Below are positions 1 through 9,156 of a DNA stretch of 64,000 bases, piece by piece. The position numbers and the translations under genes are program-made. Origin of the DNA: Flavobacterium sp. WC2421 (GTDB lineage: Bacteria > Bacteroidota > Bacteroidia > Flavobacteriales > Flavobacteriaceae). The notes under the pieces were generated by a model. That model made no database searches. It was not told the origin of the DNA and saw only the letters and a program-made list of their open reading frames with translations. Each line of letters starts with the position of its first letter. Position 1 is the first letter of the stretch. The stretch is from positions 682,001 to 746,000 of the forward strand of contig NZ_CP162004.1 in the NCBI RefSeq assembly GCF_040822115.1, read 5' to 3'.

Positions 1-1
1 G

Positions 2-1363
2 ATAAAAAATGCCGACTTATTGGTTAAAACTTTTGGTGATAATGCCAATCAAGTTCATGGAGTTCCGGGACATCAAATTGTAGAAACAGGATTGGTGAAA
101 CTATATCAAATTACAAAAAACAAAGCCTATTTAAATTTGGCTAAATACTTTTTAGATAATAGAGGCAACCCAAAAAATCATGCTTTATATGGAGCCTACT
201 CCCAAGATGATATCCCTGTAATCCAACAAAAGGAAGCAGTGGGTCATGCTGTAAGAGCCGTTTATATGTATGCTGGAATGACCGATATTGCTGCGATCGA
301 GAATGACAAAGAATACCTTAATGCAGTGAATGCTTTGTGGACAAACATGGTCAACAAAAAAATGTACATCACTGGTGGAATTGGTGCCATACATGATGGA
401 GAAGCTTTTGGTGCAAACTATGAATTACCGAACCTTACGGCTTATAATGAAACTTGTGCTGCTATTGGTGATGTGTACTGGAACCATAGATTACACAATC
501 TAACTGGAAGTTCTGATTATTATAATGTTATTGAACGCACTTTGTATAATGGCTTAATTTCTGGAATTTCATTAGACGGAAAACAATTTTTCTATCCTAA
601 TGCACTAGAATCAGATGGAGTTTATAAAAACAACAGAGGCTCTTGCACTCGTCAATCATGGTTTGATTGTTCTTGTTGCCCAACAAATTTAATTCGTTTT
701 ATTCCTTCAATTCCGGGATTAATTTATTCGACAAGCAAAGAGGTACTGTATGTGAACTTATATGCTTCAAATAATGCAAAAATTACATTAGATAAAACTG
801 AATTAGAGATTGCTCAACAAACCAATTATCCTTGGGATGGTAAAGTTGCAGTTACTGTTTCACCAAAAAAAGAAAGTGAATTCACTATAAAATTAAGAAT
901 ACCAGGTTGGGCAACTAACCAAGTATTACCTGGAGATTTATACAGTTATAAAAATGTTTCATCTGCAAAAACAACCGTTTCTATAAACGGAAAACCAATA
1001 AATTACCAAGTAGATAAAGGATATATTACCATTACTCGTAAATGGAAAAAAGGCGAAAAAATAACCCTTAATTTTCCTATGGAAGTAAAGGAGGTAGTGA
1101 CTAATAGTAAAGTAGAAAGTAATATTGGAAAAGTAGCATTAGAATATGGTCCAATAGTGTATGCGATTGAAGAAATTGACAATGCAACTGCATTCGATAA
1201 AATTACTGTCGATGCCAATGACAGCTTCAAAGTTCAAAAAGAAAATAACCTTCTAGATGGGGTGAATACGATTCAAAATAAAAGATTAAAAGCCATTCCT
1301 TATTATTCCTGGTCTAATAGAGGCGTTGGTAAAATGAAAGTTTGGATTGATTATAAAGAATAA
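2..1363 (+). CDS. Beta-L-arabinofuranosidase, GH127 (5' end outside window)
   Basis: C-terminal part of a glycoside hydrolase family 127 enzyme, which releases L-arabinofuranose from beta-linked arabino-oligosaccharides. The frame is open to the left edge, so the true start and any signal peptide lie outside the window; the TTG at 20 is not a start. GH127 enzymes use a zinc-bound cysteine nucleophile. The expected ligands are present: an NETC motif (Glu codon 449-451, Cys 455-457) and a CSCCP motif (adjacent Cys codons 674-679). A HGVPGHQ stretch sits near the start of the visible part. It is the first visible gene of an arabinose operon, 86 bp before GH51. Family assignment is strong from motifs and context; exact linkage specificity is inferred. 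Confidence 0.85.
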   Translation: MKNADLLVKTFGDNANQVHGVPGHQIVETGLVKLYQITKNKAYLNLAKYFLDNRGNPKNHALYGAYSQDDIPVIQQKEAVGHAVRAVYMYAGMTDIAAIENDKEYLNAVNALWTNMVNKKMYITGGIGAIHDGEAFGANYELPNLTAYNETCAAIGDVYWNHRLHNLTGSSDYYNVIERTLYNGLISGISLDGKQFFYPNALESDGVYKNNRGSCTRQSWFDCSCCPTNLIRFIPSIPGLIYSTSKEVLYVNLYASNNAKITLDKTELEIAQQTNYPWDGKVAVTVSPKKESEFTIKLRIPGWATNQVLPGDLYSYKNVSSAKTTVSINGKPINYQVDKGYITITRKWKKGEKITLNFPMEVKEVVTNSKVESNIGKVALEYGPIVYAIEEIDNATAFDKITVDANDSFKVQKENNLLDGVNTIQNKRLKAIPYYSWSNRGVGKMKVWIDYKE

Positions 1364-1394
1364 AGCAATATCCATAGAGAAAATAAACAAATCA

Positions 1395-1430
1395 TTAAAG
1401 TTTAAATTAACCCACAACTTTAAACTTTAA
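1395..1430. repeat. AT-rich inverted repeat between GH127 and GH51
   Basis: Perfect 12-bp arms (1395-1406 and 1419-1430, TTAAAGTTTAAA and its complement) around a 12-base loop, followed by further TTTAAAC-type words up to the next start codon. There is no T-run after the stem, so it is not an obvious terminator. It may be a transcript-processing or stability element inside the operon. Confidence 0.5.
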
Positions 1431-1449
1431 ACCTTAAACAAATGTAAAA

Positions 1450-3435
1450 ATGAAACCAAATTTAATTACCAAAATTACGCTATGCGGGCTTTTACTTAAC
1501 GGCTTTTATGGTCAAGCCCAAAAGACGACGCTTGAGGTGAACACCACAAATACTGTTACTAAAATTCAACCTACAATGTACGGTGTGTTTTTTGAAGACA
1601 TCAACTTTGCTGCCGATGGAGGTCTTTATGCCGAAATGATCAAAAACCGTTCATTTGAATTCGACACGCCACTTATGGGATGGGAACAACCCAACAGTGA
1701 CACTCATTCATTCAATAACGAATCAGGAATTGCAACCACTATTAAGGCATTAGAAAACAAAACAAACCCTAGTTTTTGTAGAGTTCTGGTAAAAAATGAC
1801 AAAGGATTTGAAATGATCAATGTTGGATTCAGAGGAATGGGGATTAAGAAGGATGCAAAATACAATCTTTCTTTAAAAGCAGCCAATCACAATGGTGCTA
1901 TTAAAAAAATCATAATCCAATTTATTGATAAAGACAAAAAAGTATTAGGCGAAACTAGCATTGTTCCTACATCAAACGATTGGAAAGGATATTCAGCACA
2001 ATTAACCGCTACTCAAACCGAAGCCAAAGCACAACTGAAAATTACGTTTGAAGGAACAGGTACTATTGATTTAGACATGATTTCGGTATTCCCGGAAGAC
2101 ACTTGGATGCATCGAAAAAACGGAATGCGTAAAGACATCGTTCAGTTACTTTATGATATGAAACCAGGATTTCTAAGATTCCCAGGAGGTTGTATTGTAG
2201 AAGGTAGAACTTTGGCACAGCGCTACCAATGGAAAAAAACAGTGGGTGATGTAGAGAAAAGAGAAACATTAATTAACCGTTGGAATACCGAATTTGAACA
2301 CAAACCAGCACCCGATTATTTCCAAACTTTCGGATTGGGATTTTTCGAATATTTCCAACTTGCCGAAGATTTGGGAGCACAACCCTTACCTATTTTAAGT
2401 TGTGGAATGGCTTGTCAATTTAATACGGGCGAGTTGGTTCCTATGGAAGAATTAGATCCTTATGTTCAAGATGCTTTGGATTTGATCCAATTTGCCAATG
2501 GTAGTGTTGAAACTCCTTGGGGTAAAGTTCGTTCAGATATGGGACATCCAAAACCATTTAATTTAAAATTCATTGGTGTAGGTAACGAACAATGGGGACC
2601 AGATTATATTGCTAGATACAAAGTTTTTGAAAAAGCGATTAAAGACCAATACCCAAATATGACAATTGTCTCAGGTGCAGGTCCATTTCCAGAAGGAGAT
2701 TATTTTGACTACGGAATGGAAGAGTTAAAGAAATTAAATGCCGAAATTGTAGATGAGCATTATTATAAAAACCCACAATGGTTTAGAGAAAACGCTACTC
2801 GTTACGACAATTATGATCGAAAAGGACCTAAGATTTTCGCAGGAGAATATGCTGCACAAAGTGTTGCTATTGCAAGTCCTGACAATAAAAACAATTGGGA
2901 ATGTGCTTTTTCTGAAGCGGCTTTCATGACTGGATTAGAAAGAAATGCCGAAGTAGTCAACCTAACTTCATATGCTCCATTAATGGCACACGAAGAAGCT
3001 TGGCAATGGACACCAGATTTACTTTGGTTCAATAATTTAGAAGCCTACGGATCTGCTAATTATTATGTTCAAAAATTATTTGCAACCAATAGAGGAACCG
3101 ATTTAATCAACATAACCAAAGAAGGAAAAGCAGTGACAGGACAAAATCATTTGTTTGCCTCTGCTGTAAAAGACGTGGTGAGTAAAGACGTAATTGTAAA
3201 ATTAGTCAACACTTCGTCTTCAGCACAAGTAGTTAATATTGATTTAAAAGGAAGCAAATTATCGTCTAAAGGAACATTGACTACCCTTACTAGTGCAAAC
3301 TTAGAAGATGAGAACTCTTTTGCCAATCCTAAAAAAATTAGCCCAACAGAAAGCGAAATTAAAGTGAAAAATAACAAAGCAATAACAAGTCTACCACCCT
3401 ATTCTGTTACTGTTTTAAAAATTAAAATGAAGTAA
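1450..3435 (+). CDS. Alpha-L-arabinofuranosidase, GH51
   Basis: Secreted or periplasmic GH51 enzyme of 661 residues that removes terminal alpha-L-arabinofuranosyl groups from arabinan or arabinoxylan fragments. The first about 23 residues form a signal peptide ending near GFYGQAQ. An N-terminal carbohydrate-binding-like beta domain (to about residue 215) precedes the catalytic (beta/alpha)8 barrel. The GH51 acid/base is Glu380 in GVGNEQWG and the likely nucleophile is Glu466 in FAGEYAAQS. A C-terminal beta-sandwich ends with the usual LPPYSVTVLKI sequence. It lies between GH127 and araB, so released arabinose would feed the isomerase pathway encoded next. The ATG at 1450 gives a clean signal peptide. 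Confidence 0.93.
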   Translation: MKPNLITKITLCGLLLNGFYGQAQKTTLEVNTTNTVTKIQPTMYGVFFEDINFAADGGLYAEMIKNRSFEFDTPLMGWEQPNSDTHSFNNESGIATTIKALENKTNPSFCRVLVKNDKGFEMINVGFRGMGIKKDAKYNLSLKAANHNGAIKKIIIQFIDKDKKVLGETSIVPTSNDWKGYSAQLTATQTEAKAQLKITFEGTGTIDLDMISVFPEDTWMHRKNGMRKDIVQLLYDMKPGFLRFPGGCIVEGRTLAQRYQWKKTVGDVEKRETLINRWNTEFEHKPAPDYFQTFGLGFFEYFQLAEDLGAQPLPILSCGMACQFNTGELVPMEELDPYVQDALDLIQFANGSVETPWGKVRSDMGHPKPFNLKFIGVGNEQWGPDYIARYKVFEKAIKDQYPNMTIVSGAGPFPEGDYFDYGMEELKKLNAEIVDEHYYKNPQWFRENATRYDNYDRKGPKIFAGEYAAQSVAIASPDNKNNWECAFSEAAFMTGLERNAEVVNLTSYAPLMAHEEAWQWTPDLLWFNNLEAYGSANYYVQKLFATNRGTDLINITKEGKAVTGQNHLFASAVKDVVSKDVIVKLVNTSSSAQVVNIDLKGSKLSSKGTLTTLTSANLEDENSFANPKKISPTESEIKVKNNKAITSLPPYSVTVLKIKMK

Positions 3436-3535
3436 TCGTAACAAAATAAAAGTGAATTATACATTTATTAGCTAATACTTTCATAAACAACAGTTTTTAT
3501 GTCATTTTAATAAAAATTAGAACCCTTAATTAAAT

Positions 3536-3556
3536 TAAGTGTTTTTTATACACTTA
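3536..3556. promoter_or_regulatory. Arabinose-regulon operator candidate upstream of araB
   Basis: Perfect palindrome TAAGTGT-N7-ACACTTA located 15 bp before the -7 box of araB. The same 21-bp palindrome with identical arms and spacer length occurs at 11080-11100, just upstream of the GH97 gene. Two identical copies next to two sugar genes indicate binding sites for one regulator. In Bacteroides, arabinose genes are controlled by AraR of the NrtR family; whether that protein binds this site is inferred. No regulator gene for it is in the window. Confidence 0.65.
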
Positions 3557-3570
3557 TAATTTATTTATAC

Positions 3571-3578
3571 TATATTTG
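3571..3578 (+). promoter_or_regulatory. -7 promoter box of araB
   Basis: TATATTTG matches the Bacteroidetes -7 consensus TAnnTTTG. The TTG that would start a longer araB frame at 3576 is part of this box, which places the true araB start at the ATG at 3603. Confidence 0.6.
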
Positions 3579-3602
3579 TCATTACAATTTAAAGAATCTA
3601 GA

Positions 3603-5294
3603 ATGAAAAATTATGTTATTGGATTAGATTACGGAACAGACTCTGTTCGAGCGGTCTTAATAGATACAGAAAACGGACAAGAAATAGCATCTAATGTTTG
3701 TCATTATTCCCGTTGGAAAAACAAAGAATATTGCAATGCATCTATCAATCAGTTTCGCCAACATCCACTAGATCATATCGAAGGTCTAGAGGCTACAATA
3801 AAATATGTTGTTCAAACTAGTAATGTAGATCCTTCATTAATACGAAGCATTTGTATTGATACTACAGGATCATCTCCAGTACCCGTTACCGAAGATGGAA
3901 CACCACTAGCTTTGACCAAAGGATTTGAACACAATCCGAATGCCATGATGGTATTATGGAAAGATCATACTTCAATAAACGAAGCCAACGAAATCAACGA
4001 ATTATCAGCTAGCTGGGGTGGAGAAAACGTTACCAAATATGTGGGAGGAATCTATTCATCAGAATGGTTTTGGGCAAAAATTCTACACATTGCACGACAA
4101 GATGAAGCCGTAAAAAATGCCGCTTACACTTGGATGGAACATTGTGATTTAATGACCTATTTATTGATTGATAATAAAGACTTAAAATCATTTAAAAGAA
4201 GTCGTTGCGCTGCAGGACATAAAGCAATGTGGCATGAAGACTGGAATGGATTGCCACCTGAGGAATTCTTAGGGCAATTGCATCCTTACCTAGCCGCTCT
4301 TCGTGGAAGATTATATGATGAAACGTATACATCAGATATTGTAGCTGGAAAATTAAGCCAAGACTGGGCCACTAAACTTGGACTTACAACGGATACAGTA
4401 ATTGCGGTTGGAACATTTGATGCACACTCTGGGGCGGTAGGAGCAAAAATTGAAGAAAACACTTTGGTTCGCGTAATGGGAACCTCAACTTGTGATATTT
4501 TAGTAGCTTCAGAAGAAGCAGTTGGAACTAAAACAGTACGTGGAATTTGTGGTCAAGTACATGGTTCAGTAATTCCAGGTTATGTAGGTCTTGAGGCAGG
4601 TCAATCTGCATTTGGAGATTTATTAGCTTGGTACAAAGAACTATTATTATGGCCCACCGATAATTTAATTGCTACTTCTACCCTTTTGACTGCGGAACAA
4701 AAAGAAAAACTACAAGAAGAAATTAGCGATAATCTAATTATAAAATTAACAGAAGAAGCAGAGAAAATTCCTGTTTCCGAAAGTATTCCAATAGCATTAG
4801 ACTGGATCAACGGAAGAAGAACTCCAGATGCCAATCAAGAAATCAAAAGCGCCATTTCTAATTTATCATTAGGGACTAAAGCACCTCATTTATTTAAGTC
4901 ATTAGTAAATGCAATTTGTTTTGGATCAAAGAAGATTGTAGATCGTTTTGAAGAAGAAGGGGTAAAAATCGACACTGTTATCGGAATTGGTGGTGTTGCT
5001 AGAAAATCGCCTTTTATCATGCAAACTTTGGCCAATGTATTGAACAAACCAATAAAAGTAGCTGCATCTGATCAAGCACCAGCACTTGGAGCTGCTATAT
5101 ATGCAGCCGTTGCAGCAGGAATTTACGATAACGTAATTGAAGCCAGCAAAAAAATGGGAAGTGATTTTGAAAGCGAATATTTTCCTCAATTAGATAAAGT
5201 TGCTGCTTATAATAAATTGCTTTTGGGTTACGAACAACTGAGCTTTTTTGCAGATCCATCACTTAAAAAATTACAAGATGAGCTCTATGTATAA
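3603..5294 (+). CDS. araB: Ribulokinase
   Basis: FGGY-family carbohydrate kinase of 563 residues that phosphorylates L-ribulose with ATP to L-ribulose 5-phosphate, the second step of arabinose breakdown in the cytoplasm. The start MKNYVIGLDYGTDSVRAV is the FGGY phosphate-1 motif. A GTFDAHSGAVGA segment and the C-terminal GIGGVARKSPF segment are typical of AraB. The ATG at 3603 is chosen because the upstream TTG falls within the promoter box. The 3' end overlaps araD. A 21-bp palindrome and a -7 box precede it, so araB probably begins its own transcript as well as being read from upstream. Confidence 0.95.
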   Translation: MKNYVIGLDYGTDSVRAVLIDTENGQEIASNVCHYSRWKNKEYCNASINQFRQHPLDHIEGLEATIKYVVQTSNVDPSLIRSICIDTTGSSPVPVTEDGTPLALTKGFEHNPNAMMVLWKDHTSINEANEINELSASWGGENVTKYVGGIYSSEWFWAKILHIARQDEAVKNAAYTWMEHCDLMTYLLIDNKDLKSFKRSRCAAGHKAMWHEDWNGLPPEEFLGQLHPYLAALRGRLYDETYTSDIVAGKLSQDWATKLGLTTDTVIAVGTFDAHSGAVGAKIEENTLVRVMGTSTCDILVASEEAVGTKTVRGICGQVHGSVIPGYVGLEAGQSAFGDLLAWYKELLLWPTDNLIATSTLLTAEQKEKLQEEISDNLIIKLTEEAEKIPVSESIPIALDWINGRRTPDANQEIKSAISNLSLGTKAPHLFKSLVNAICFGSKKIVDRFEEEGVKIDTVIGIGGVARKSPFIMQTLANVLNKPIKVAASDQAPALGAAIYAAVAAGIYDNVIEASKKMGSDFESEYFPQLDKVAAYNKLLLGYEQLSFFADPSLKKLQDELYV

Positions 5295-5979
5295 CGATTT
5301 AAAACAAGAATGCTACGAAGCAAACATGCAACTAAATGCGTTGAATTTAGTAGTATATACTTTTGGAAATGTTAGTGCTGTAGATAGAAAAAACGGTGTT
5401 TTTGCCATAAAACCAAGTGGCGTTCCTTATGAAGATTTGAAACCTGAGGATATTGTTATCGTTGATTTTGACAATAATATCATTGAAGGAAACATGCGTC
5501 CGTCATCGGATACTAAAACACATGCCTATTTATATAAAAATTGGCCTAATATAGGTGGTGTAGCACACACGCACGCTACATATTCTGTGGCTTGGGCGCA
5601 AGCGCAAAGAGACATTCCGATTTTTGGAACTACACATGCAGATCACTTAACTTCTGATATTCCTTGTGCGGCTCCTATGGCTGACTCCCTTATCGAAGGA
5701 AATTATGAGCACAATACTGGAATTCAGATTTTGGATTGTTTCAAAGAAAAAAATCTTTCTTATGAGGAAGTAGAAATGATTTTAATAGGAAATCATGGCC
5801 CATTTGCCTGGGGCAAGAACGCAGCAAAAGCAGTATATAATAGTAAAGTATTGGAAGTGGTTGCCGAAATGGCCCATCTTACATTACTAATAAATCCTAA
5901 TGCTCCAAGATTGAAAGATTCGTTAATAAAGAAACATTACGAACGCAAACACGGAAAAGATTCGTATTACGGACAATAG
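5287..5979 (+). CDS. araD: L-ribulose-5-phosphate 4-epimerase
   Basis: Class II aldolase-type epimerase converting L-ribulose 5-phosphate to D-xylulose 5-phosphate, which enters the pentose phosphate pathway. It has the family features: a GNVSAVDR segment near the N terminus, KPSGVPY for phosphate binding, the zinc-ligand pair in HTHATYSVAWAQ, and a third His in GNHGPFAWG. Starting at 5287 (MYNDLKQ) gives 230 residues, close to E. coli AraD, and overlaps the araB stop by 8 bases, which suggests translational coupling. An alternative in-frame ATG lies at 5278. Confidence 0.95.
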   Translation: MYNDLKQECYEANMQLNALNLVVYTFGNVSAVDRKNGVFAIKPSGVPYEDLKPEDIVIVDFDNNIIEGNMRPSSDTKTHAYLYKNWPNIGGVAHTHATYSVAWAQAQRDIPIFGTTHADHLTSDIPCAAPMADSLIEGNYEHNTGIQILDCFKEKNLSYEEVEMILIGNHGPFAWGKNAAKAVYNSKVLEVVAEMAHLTLLINPNAPRLKDSLIKKHYERKHGKDSYYGQ

Positions 5980-5986
5980 TCAAATC

Positions 5987-6026
5987 GTTTATTTGTTGAA
6001 TCGTTTAATCCATTCAACAAATAAAC
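5987..6026. repeat. 15-bp perfect inverted repeat between araD and araA
   Basis: Arms 5987-6001 and 6012-6026 (GTTTATTTGTTGAAT and its complement) with a 10-base loop. It is followed by a run of GTTAAAC-like words up to the araA start. There is no T-tract after the stem, so read-through into araA is expected. It may act as an mRNA-stability or attenuation hairpin. Confidence 0.6.
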
Positions 6027-6066
6027 AGTTAAAAAAACAAACAGTTAAACGATTAAACAAAAAGAA

Positions 6067-7575
6067 ATGATAGATATATCTCAAAAAGAAATTTGGTTTG
6101 TAGTAGGAAGCCAAGAATTATACGGTGAAGAAACACTACGAAAAGTAGCTGAACATTCGCAACACATTGCAAAAGGTTTAGATGCTTCATCACTTGTTCC
6201 TCTGAAAATTGTTTACAAAGATGTGGTAAAATCACCAGCTCAAATTACAAATGTATGTTTAGAAGCCAATTCTAATAAAAACTGTATTGGTATCGTGGCT
6301 TGGATGCATACCTTCTCCCCAGCCAAAATGTGGATTGGTGGTTTAAGTATTCTTAAAAAACCTATCTGCCATTTACACACACAATACAACGCCGAAATTC
6401 CTTGGGGTTCAATAGACATGGACTTTATGAACTTAAATCAATCAGCTCATGGAGACAGAGAGTTTGGTTTTATCATGTCTAGAATGCGCAAAAAACGTAA
6501 GGTAATTGTAGGACACTGGGAAGACGAACGTGTTCAGAAAAAAATAGGGAACTGGACAAGAGTAGCTTTGGGTTGGGATGAATTACAAAATTTAAAAGTA
6601 GCTCGTATTGGTGACAATATGCGTGAAGTTGCCGTTACCGAAGGAGACAAAGTAGAAGCTCAAATTCGTTTTGGCGTTTCAGTAAATGGTTATGATTCAT
6701 CTGATGTGACTAAACATATCGAAAAAATTACAGACCAACAATTAAACGATTTATTAGCTGTTTACGAAGCTTCTTATAATCTAACTCCATCATTAAAAGA
6801 AGGTGGCGCACAAAGACAATCACTTGTTGATGCGGCAAAAATCGAATTAGGATTAAGAGCATTCTTAGAAGAAGGTGGGTTTGGAGCATTCACAGATACC
6901 TTTGAAAATCTAGGTGCATGGAAACAACTTCCAGGAATCGCAACCCAACGTTTAATGGCGGATGGATATGGATTTGGTGGGGAAGGAGACTGGAAAACAG
7001 CAGCAATGGTTAGAGTTTTAAAAGTAATGAACGTAGGTTTAGAAGGCGGTACATCATTCATGGAAGATTACACCTACCATTTTACTCCTCAAAAATCGTA
7101 TGTATTAGGATCACACATGCTTGAAATTTGCCCTTCAATTGCTGATGGAAAACCTTCTTGCGAAGTACACCCATTAGGAATAGGTGGAAAAGAAGACCCA
7201 GCACGTTTGGTATTTAATTCACCAGCTGGTGAAGCGATCAACGTATCTTTAGTAGATATGGGAACTCGTTTTAGATTGATTGTAAATGAAGTTATTGCGG
7301 TTAGACCAATGGCTGATTTACCTAAGCTTCCTGTAGCAAGAGTATTATGGGATTGTAAACCCAACTTAGATATAGCAGCTACAGCATGGATTCTAGCAGG
7401 TGGAGCACACCATACTGTATATAGCCAAGCAGTAACTACGGAATTTATGGAAGATTTTGCCGATATTGCAGGCATCGAATTGCTTGTTATCGATGATAAA
7501 ACAACAATCCGTGAGTTTAAAGACACAATAAATGCCAATGAAGCATATTATCATTTGTTCCAACATGGAATGTAA
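6067..7575 (+). CDS. araA: L-arabinose isomerase
   Basis: Cytoplasmic manganese-dependent isomerase interconverting L-arabinose and L-ribulose, the first step of the pathway. The 502-residue length matches bacterial AraA. The N terminus [15 protein letters not shown] is diagnostic, as are the [14 protein letters not shown] segment, the metal-site Glu in [13 protein letters not shown] and the later GGAHHTVYS His segment. It follows araD after a hairpin-containing spacer of 87 bp and precedes galM by 21 bp. No frameshift or missing motif was seen. Confidence 0.97.
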   Translation: MIDISQKEIWFVVGSQELYGEETLRKVAEHSQHIAKGLDASSLVPLKIVYKDVVKSPAQITNVCLEANSNKNCIGIVAWMHTFSPAKMWIGGLSILKKPICHLHTQYNAEIPWGSIDMDFMNLNQSAHGDREFGFIMSRMRKKRKVIVGHWEDERVQKKIGNWTRVALGWDELQNLKVARIGDNMREVAVTEGDKVEAQIRFGVSVNGYDSSDVTKHIEKITDQQLNDLLAVYEASYNLTPSLKEGGAQRQSLVDAAKIELGLRAFLEEGGFGAFTDTFENLGAWKQLPGIATQRLMADGYGFGGEGDWKTAAMVRVLKVMNVGLEGGTSFMEDYTYHFTPQKSYVLGSHMLEICPSIADGKPSCEVHPLGIGGKEDPARLVFNSPAGEAINVSLVDMGTRFRLIVNEVIAVRPMADLPKLPVARVLWDCKPNLDIAATAWILAGGAHHTVYSQAVTTEFMEDFADIAGIELLVIDDKTTIREFKDTINANEAYYHLFQHGM

Positions 7576-7596
7576 TTTCTAAAAAAACCTAAAGTT

Positions 7597-8778
7597 ATGA
7601 ATATAGTAAAACGTTGTATTTATGGATTTTCCATAGTAAGTTTGGCCTGTATGAATGTTCAATGTAAAGGCGATAAAAAAATGGAAGAAACTACCGTTGA
7701 CACAAAAGTTACGGATTCCGTATCTATAGTAAAATCAGAATATGGAACTACACCAAAAGGGGAAAAAGTAGATCAATATACACTTACTAATCAAAAAGGG
7801 ATGGAAGTAAAAATCATCACTTTTGGAGGTATTATCTCTTCTATGAAAGTACCTAACAAAGAAGGAAAATCAGAAGAAGTGGTAATTGGTTTCAATTCAT
7901 TGGACCAATACATGAAAGACAATCCTTATTTTGGAGCACTTATTGGACGATATGGAAACCGAATTGCGAAAGGTAAATTTACCCTAGACGGAAAAGAATA
8001 TTCGTTGGCTATTAACAATGCACCAAATGCATTACATGGTGGACCAGAAGGTTTTCATAGAGTTATTTGGACTGCAGAAGAAGCAAAATCAGGCGATAGC
8101 GCTGCTTTAAAATTGAAGTATGTAAGTAAAGATATGGAAGAAGGTTATCCAGGAAACTTGACTGTTTTTGTAACCTACACCTTGAATAATGACAATTCAT
8201 TAGACATTCTTTATGAGGCAACAACCGATAAGAAAACCGTGGTAAACTTAACAAACCATTCTTATTTTAATTTATCATCTGATTTTTCTAAACCTATTTT
8301 AGATCATGAAATTACGATTGATGCAGATAAATTAGTTCCTGTTGCAGCAACACTTATTCCTACTGGTCAATTGACAGATGTGACTAATACCCCTTTCGAT
8401 TTTAGAAAACCTAAAAAGATTGGAGCTGAAATTGAAGCCAAAAACGAACAATTGAAAAACGGATTGGGTTATGACCATTGCTGGGTACTTAATAATCAAG
8501 ACAAAGGAGAACGTTTTGCAGCTTCGGCATATGATGCAGGAAGCGGAAGATTGCTTGAAGTATTCACAGATCAACCTGGTATTCAATTTTATTCAGGTAA
8601 CTTCCTAGACGGGACTTTGCCAATGAGAAATGGAGGAACTTATGCACGTAGAACTGGTTTTTGTTTAGAAACACAACATTATCCAGATTCTCCAAATCAA
8701 AAAGATTTTCCTACTACAGTATTAAACCCTGGAGAAAATTACAAAACACAAACAACGTTTAAGTTTTCAGTAAAATAA
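7597..8778 (+). CDS. galM: Aldose 1-epimerase (mutarotase), lipoprotein
   Basis: Mutarotase of 393 residues that interconverts alpha and beta anomers of aldoses. A lipobox (CMNVQC, about residue 23) suggests it is a lipoprotein, so it acts outside the cytoplasm. Family motifs include IGRYGNRIAKG, ALHGGPEGFH with the catalytic His, VNLTNHSYFNL with the second His, and a Glu in FCLETQHYPDSPN. As last gene of the arabinose operon it probably equilibrates free L-arabinose before uptake. Substrate preference cannot be read from sequence. A strong terminator follows at 8868. Confidence 0.9.
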   Translation: MNIVKRCIYGFSIVSLACMNVQCKGDKKMEETTVDTKVTDSVSIVKSEYGTTPKGEKVDQYTLTNQKGMEVKIITFGGIISSMKVPNKEGKSEEVVIGFNSLDQYMKDNPYFGALIGRYGNRIAKGKFTLDGKEYSLAINNAPNALHGGPEGFHRVIWTAEEAKSGDSAALKLKYVSKDMEEGYPGNLTVFVTYTLNNDNSLDILYEATTDKKTVVNLTNHSYFNLSSDFSKPILDHEITIDADKLVPVAATLIPTGQLTDVTNTPFDFRKPKKIGAEIEAKNEQLKNGLGYDHCWVLNNQDKGERFAASAYDAGSGRLLEVFTDQPGIQFYSGNFLDGTLPMRNGGTYARRTGFCLETQHYPDSPNQKDFPTTVLNPGENYKTQTTFKFSVK

Positions 8779-8867
8779 TTGAAATAGAAATACTAACTAT
8801 TATAGATTAATTTTCTATACCTATAAATAAGTTAAGTGGTTTTGGTTTAAATATGGAACTAGTTAGT

Positions 8868-8898
8868 AACCCCAGAAGTAGTACTTCTGGGGTTTTTT
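8868..8898 (+). terminator. Rho-independent terminator of the arabinose operon
   Basis: A near-perfect 13-bp stem (AACCCCAGAAGTA and its complement around one base) followed by a T-run. It lies 90 bp after the galM stop. Confidence 0.9.
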
Positions 8899-9013
8899 AT
8901 GACCTAATTTTATCAAACAAAACGGAATAAAGGTTATCAACTATAGATGAAATACCTATAGCTAGTTACATTCAGCCTAGTTGATTTAAAATTTCAAATG
9001 ATGCACCCGTTTC

Positions 9014-9080
9014 TAGCCCTGATCGAAGCGGCATCCTTTCCTGCCATTTTTTGGCAGGAAAGATATAGTGTAGAGCAGGA
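9014..9080 (+). ncRNA. Structured intergenic element, copy 1
   Basis: Begins TAGCCCTGAT, has an ATCCTTT block, a perfect hairpin (arms 9036-9046 and 9052-9062), an AAAGATA block and ends GAGCAGG. A divergent copy with the same order of blocks lies on the minus strand at 36001-36073. The outer pairing CCTG (9018-9021) with CAGG (9076-9079) becomes CCCG with CGGG in the other copy, a compensatory change. I recall similar intergenic elements from other flavobacterial genomes, unverified. Function is unknown; a small RNA or transcript-end structure is possible. With the flanking terminators it fills the 378-bp gap between galM and GH97. Confidence 0.45.
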
Positions 9081-9098
9081 AATAGCTCCTAAAAACAG

Positions 9099-9130
9099 AA
9101 AACCTCGAAAGCACAAACTCTCGAGGTTTT
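9099..9130 (-). terminator. Terminator downstream of GH97
   Basis: Stem AAAACCTCGA / TCGAGGTTTT with a 12-base loop and T-rich sequence on the minus strand, 26 bp beyond the GH97 stop codon. Confidence 0.75.
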
Positions 9131-9156
9131 TCACAAATTAAAACTAATTAAAAAAA

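Noticed and set aside
5987-6026. Transcription terminator between araD and araA
   Set aside because: The stem is strong but not followed by a T-run on either strand, and araA is part of the same pathway and strand.
7089-7538. 149-codon minus-strand frame inside araA
   Set aside because: Fully contained in a well-supported araA frame and without recognisable features.
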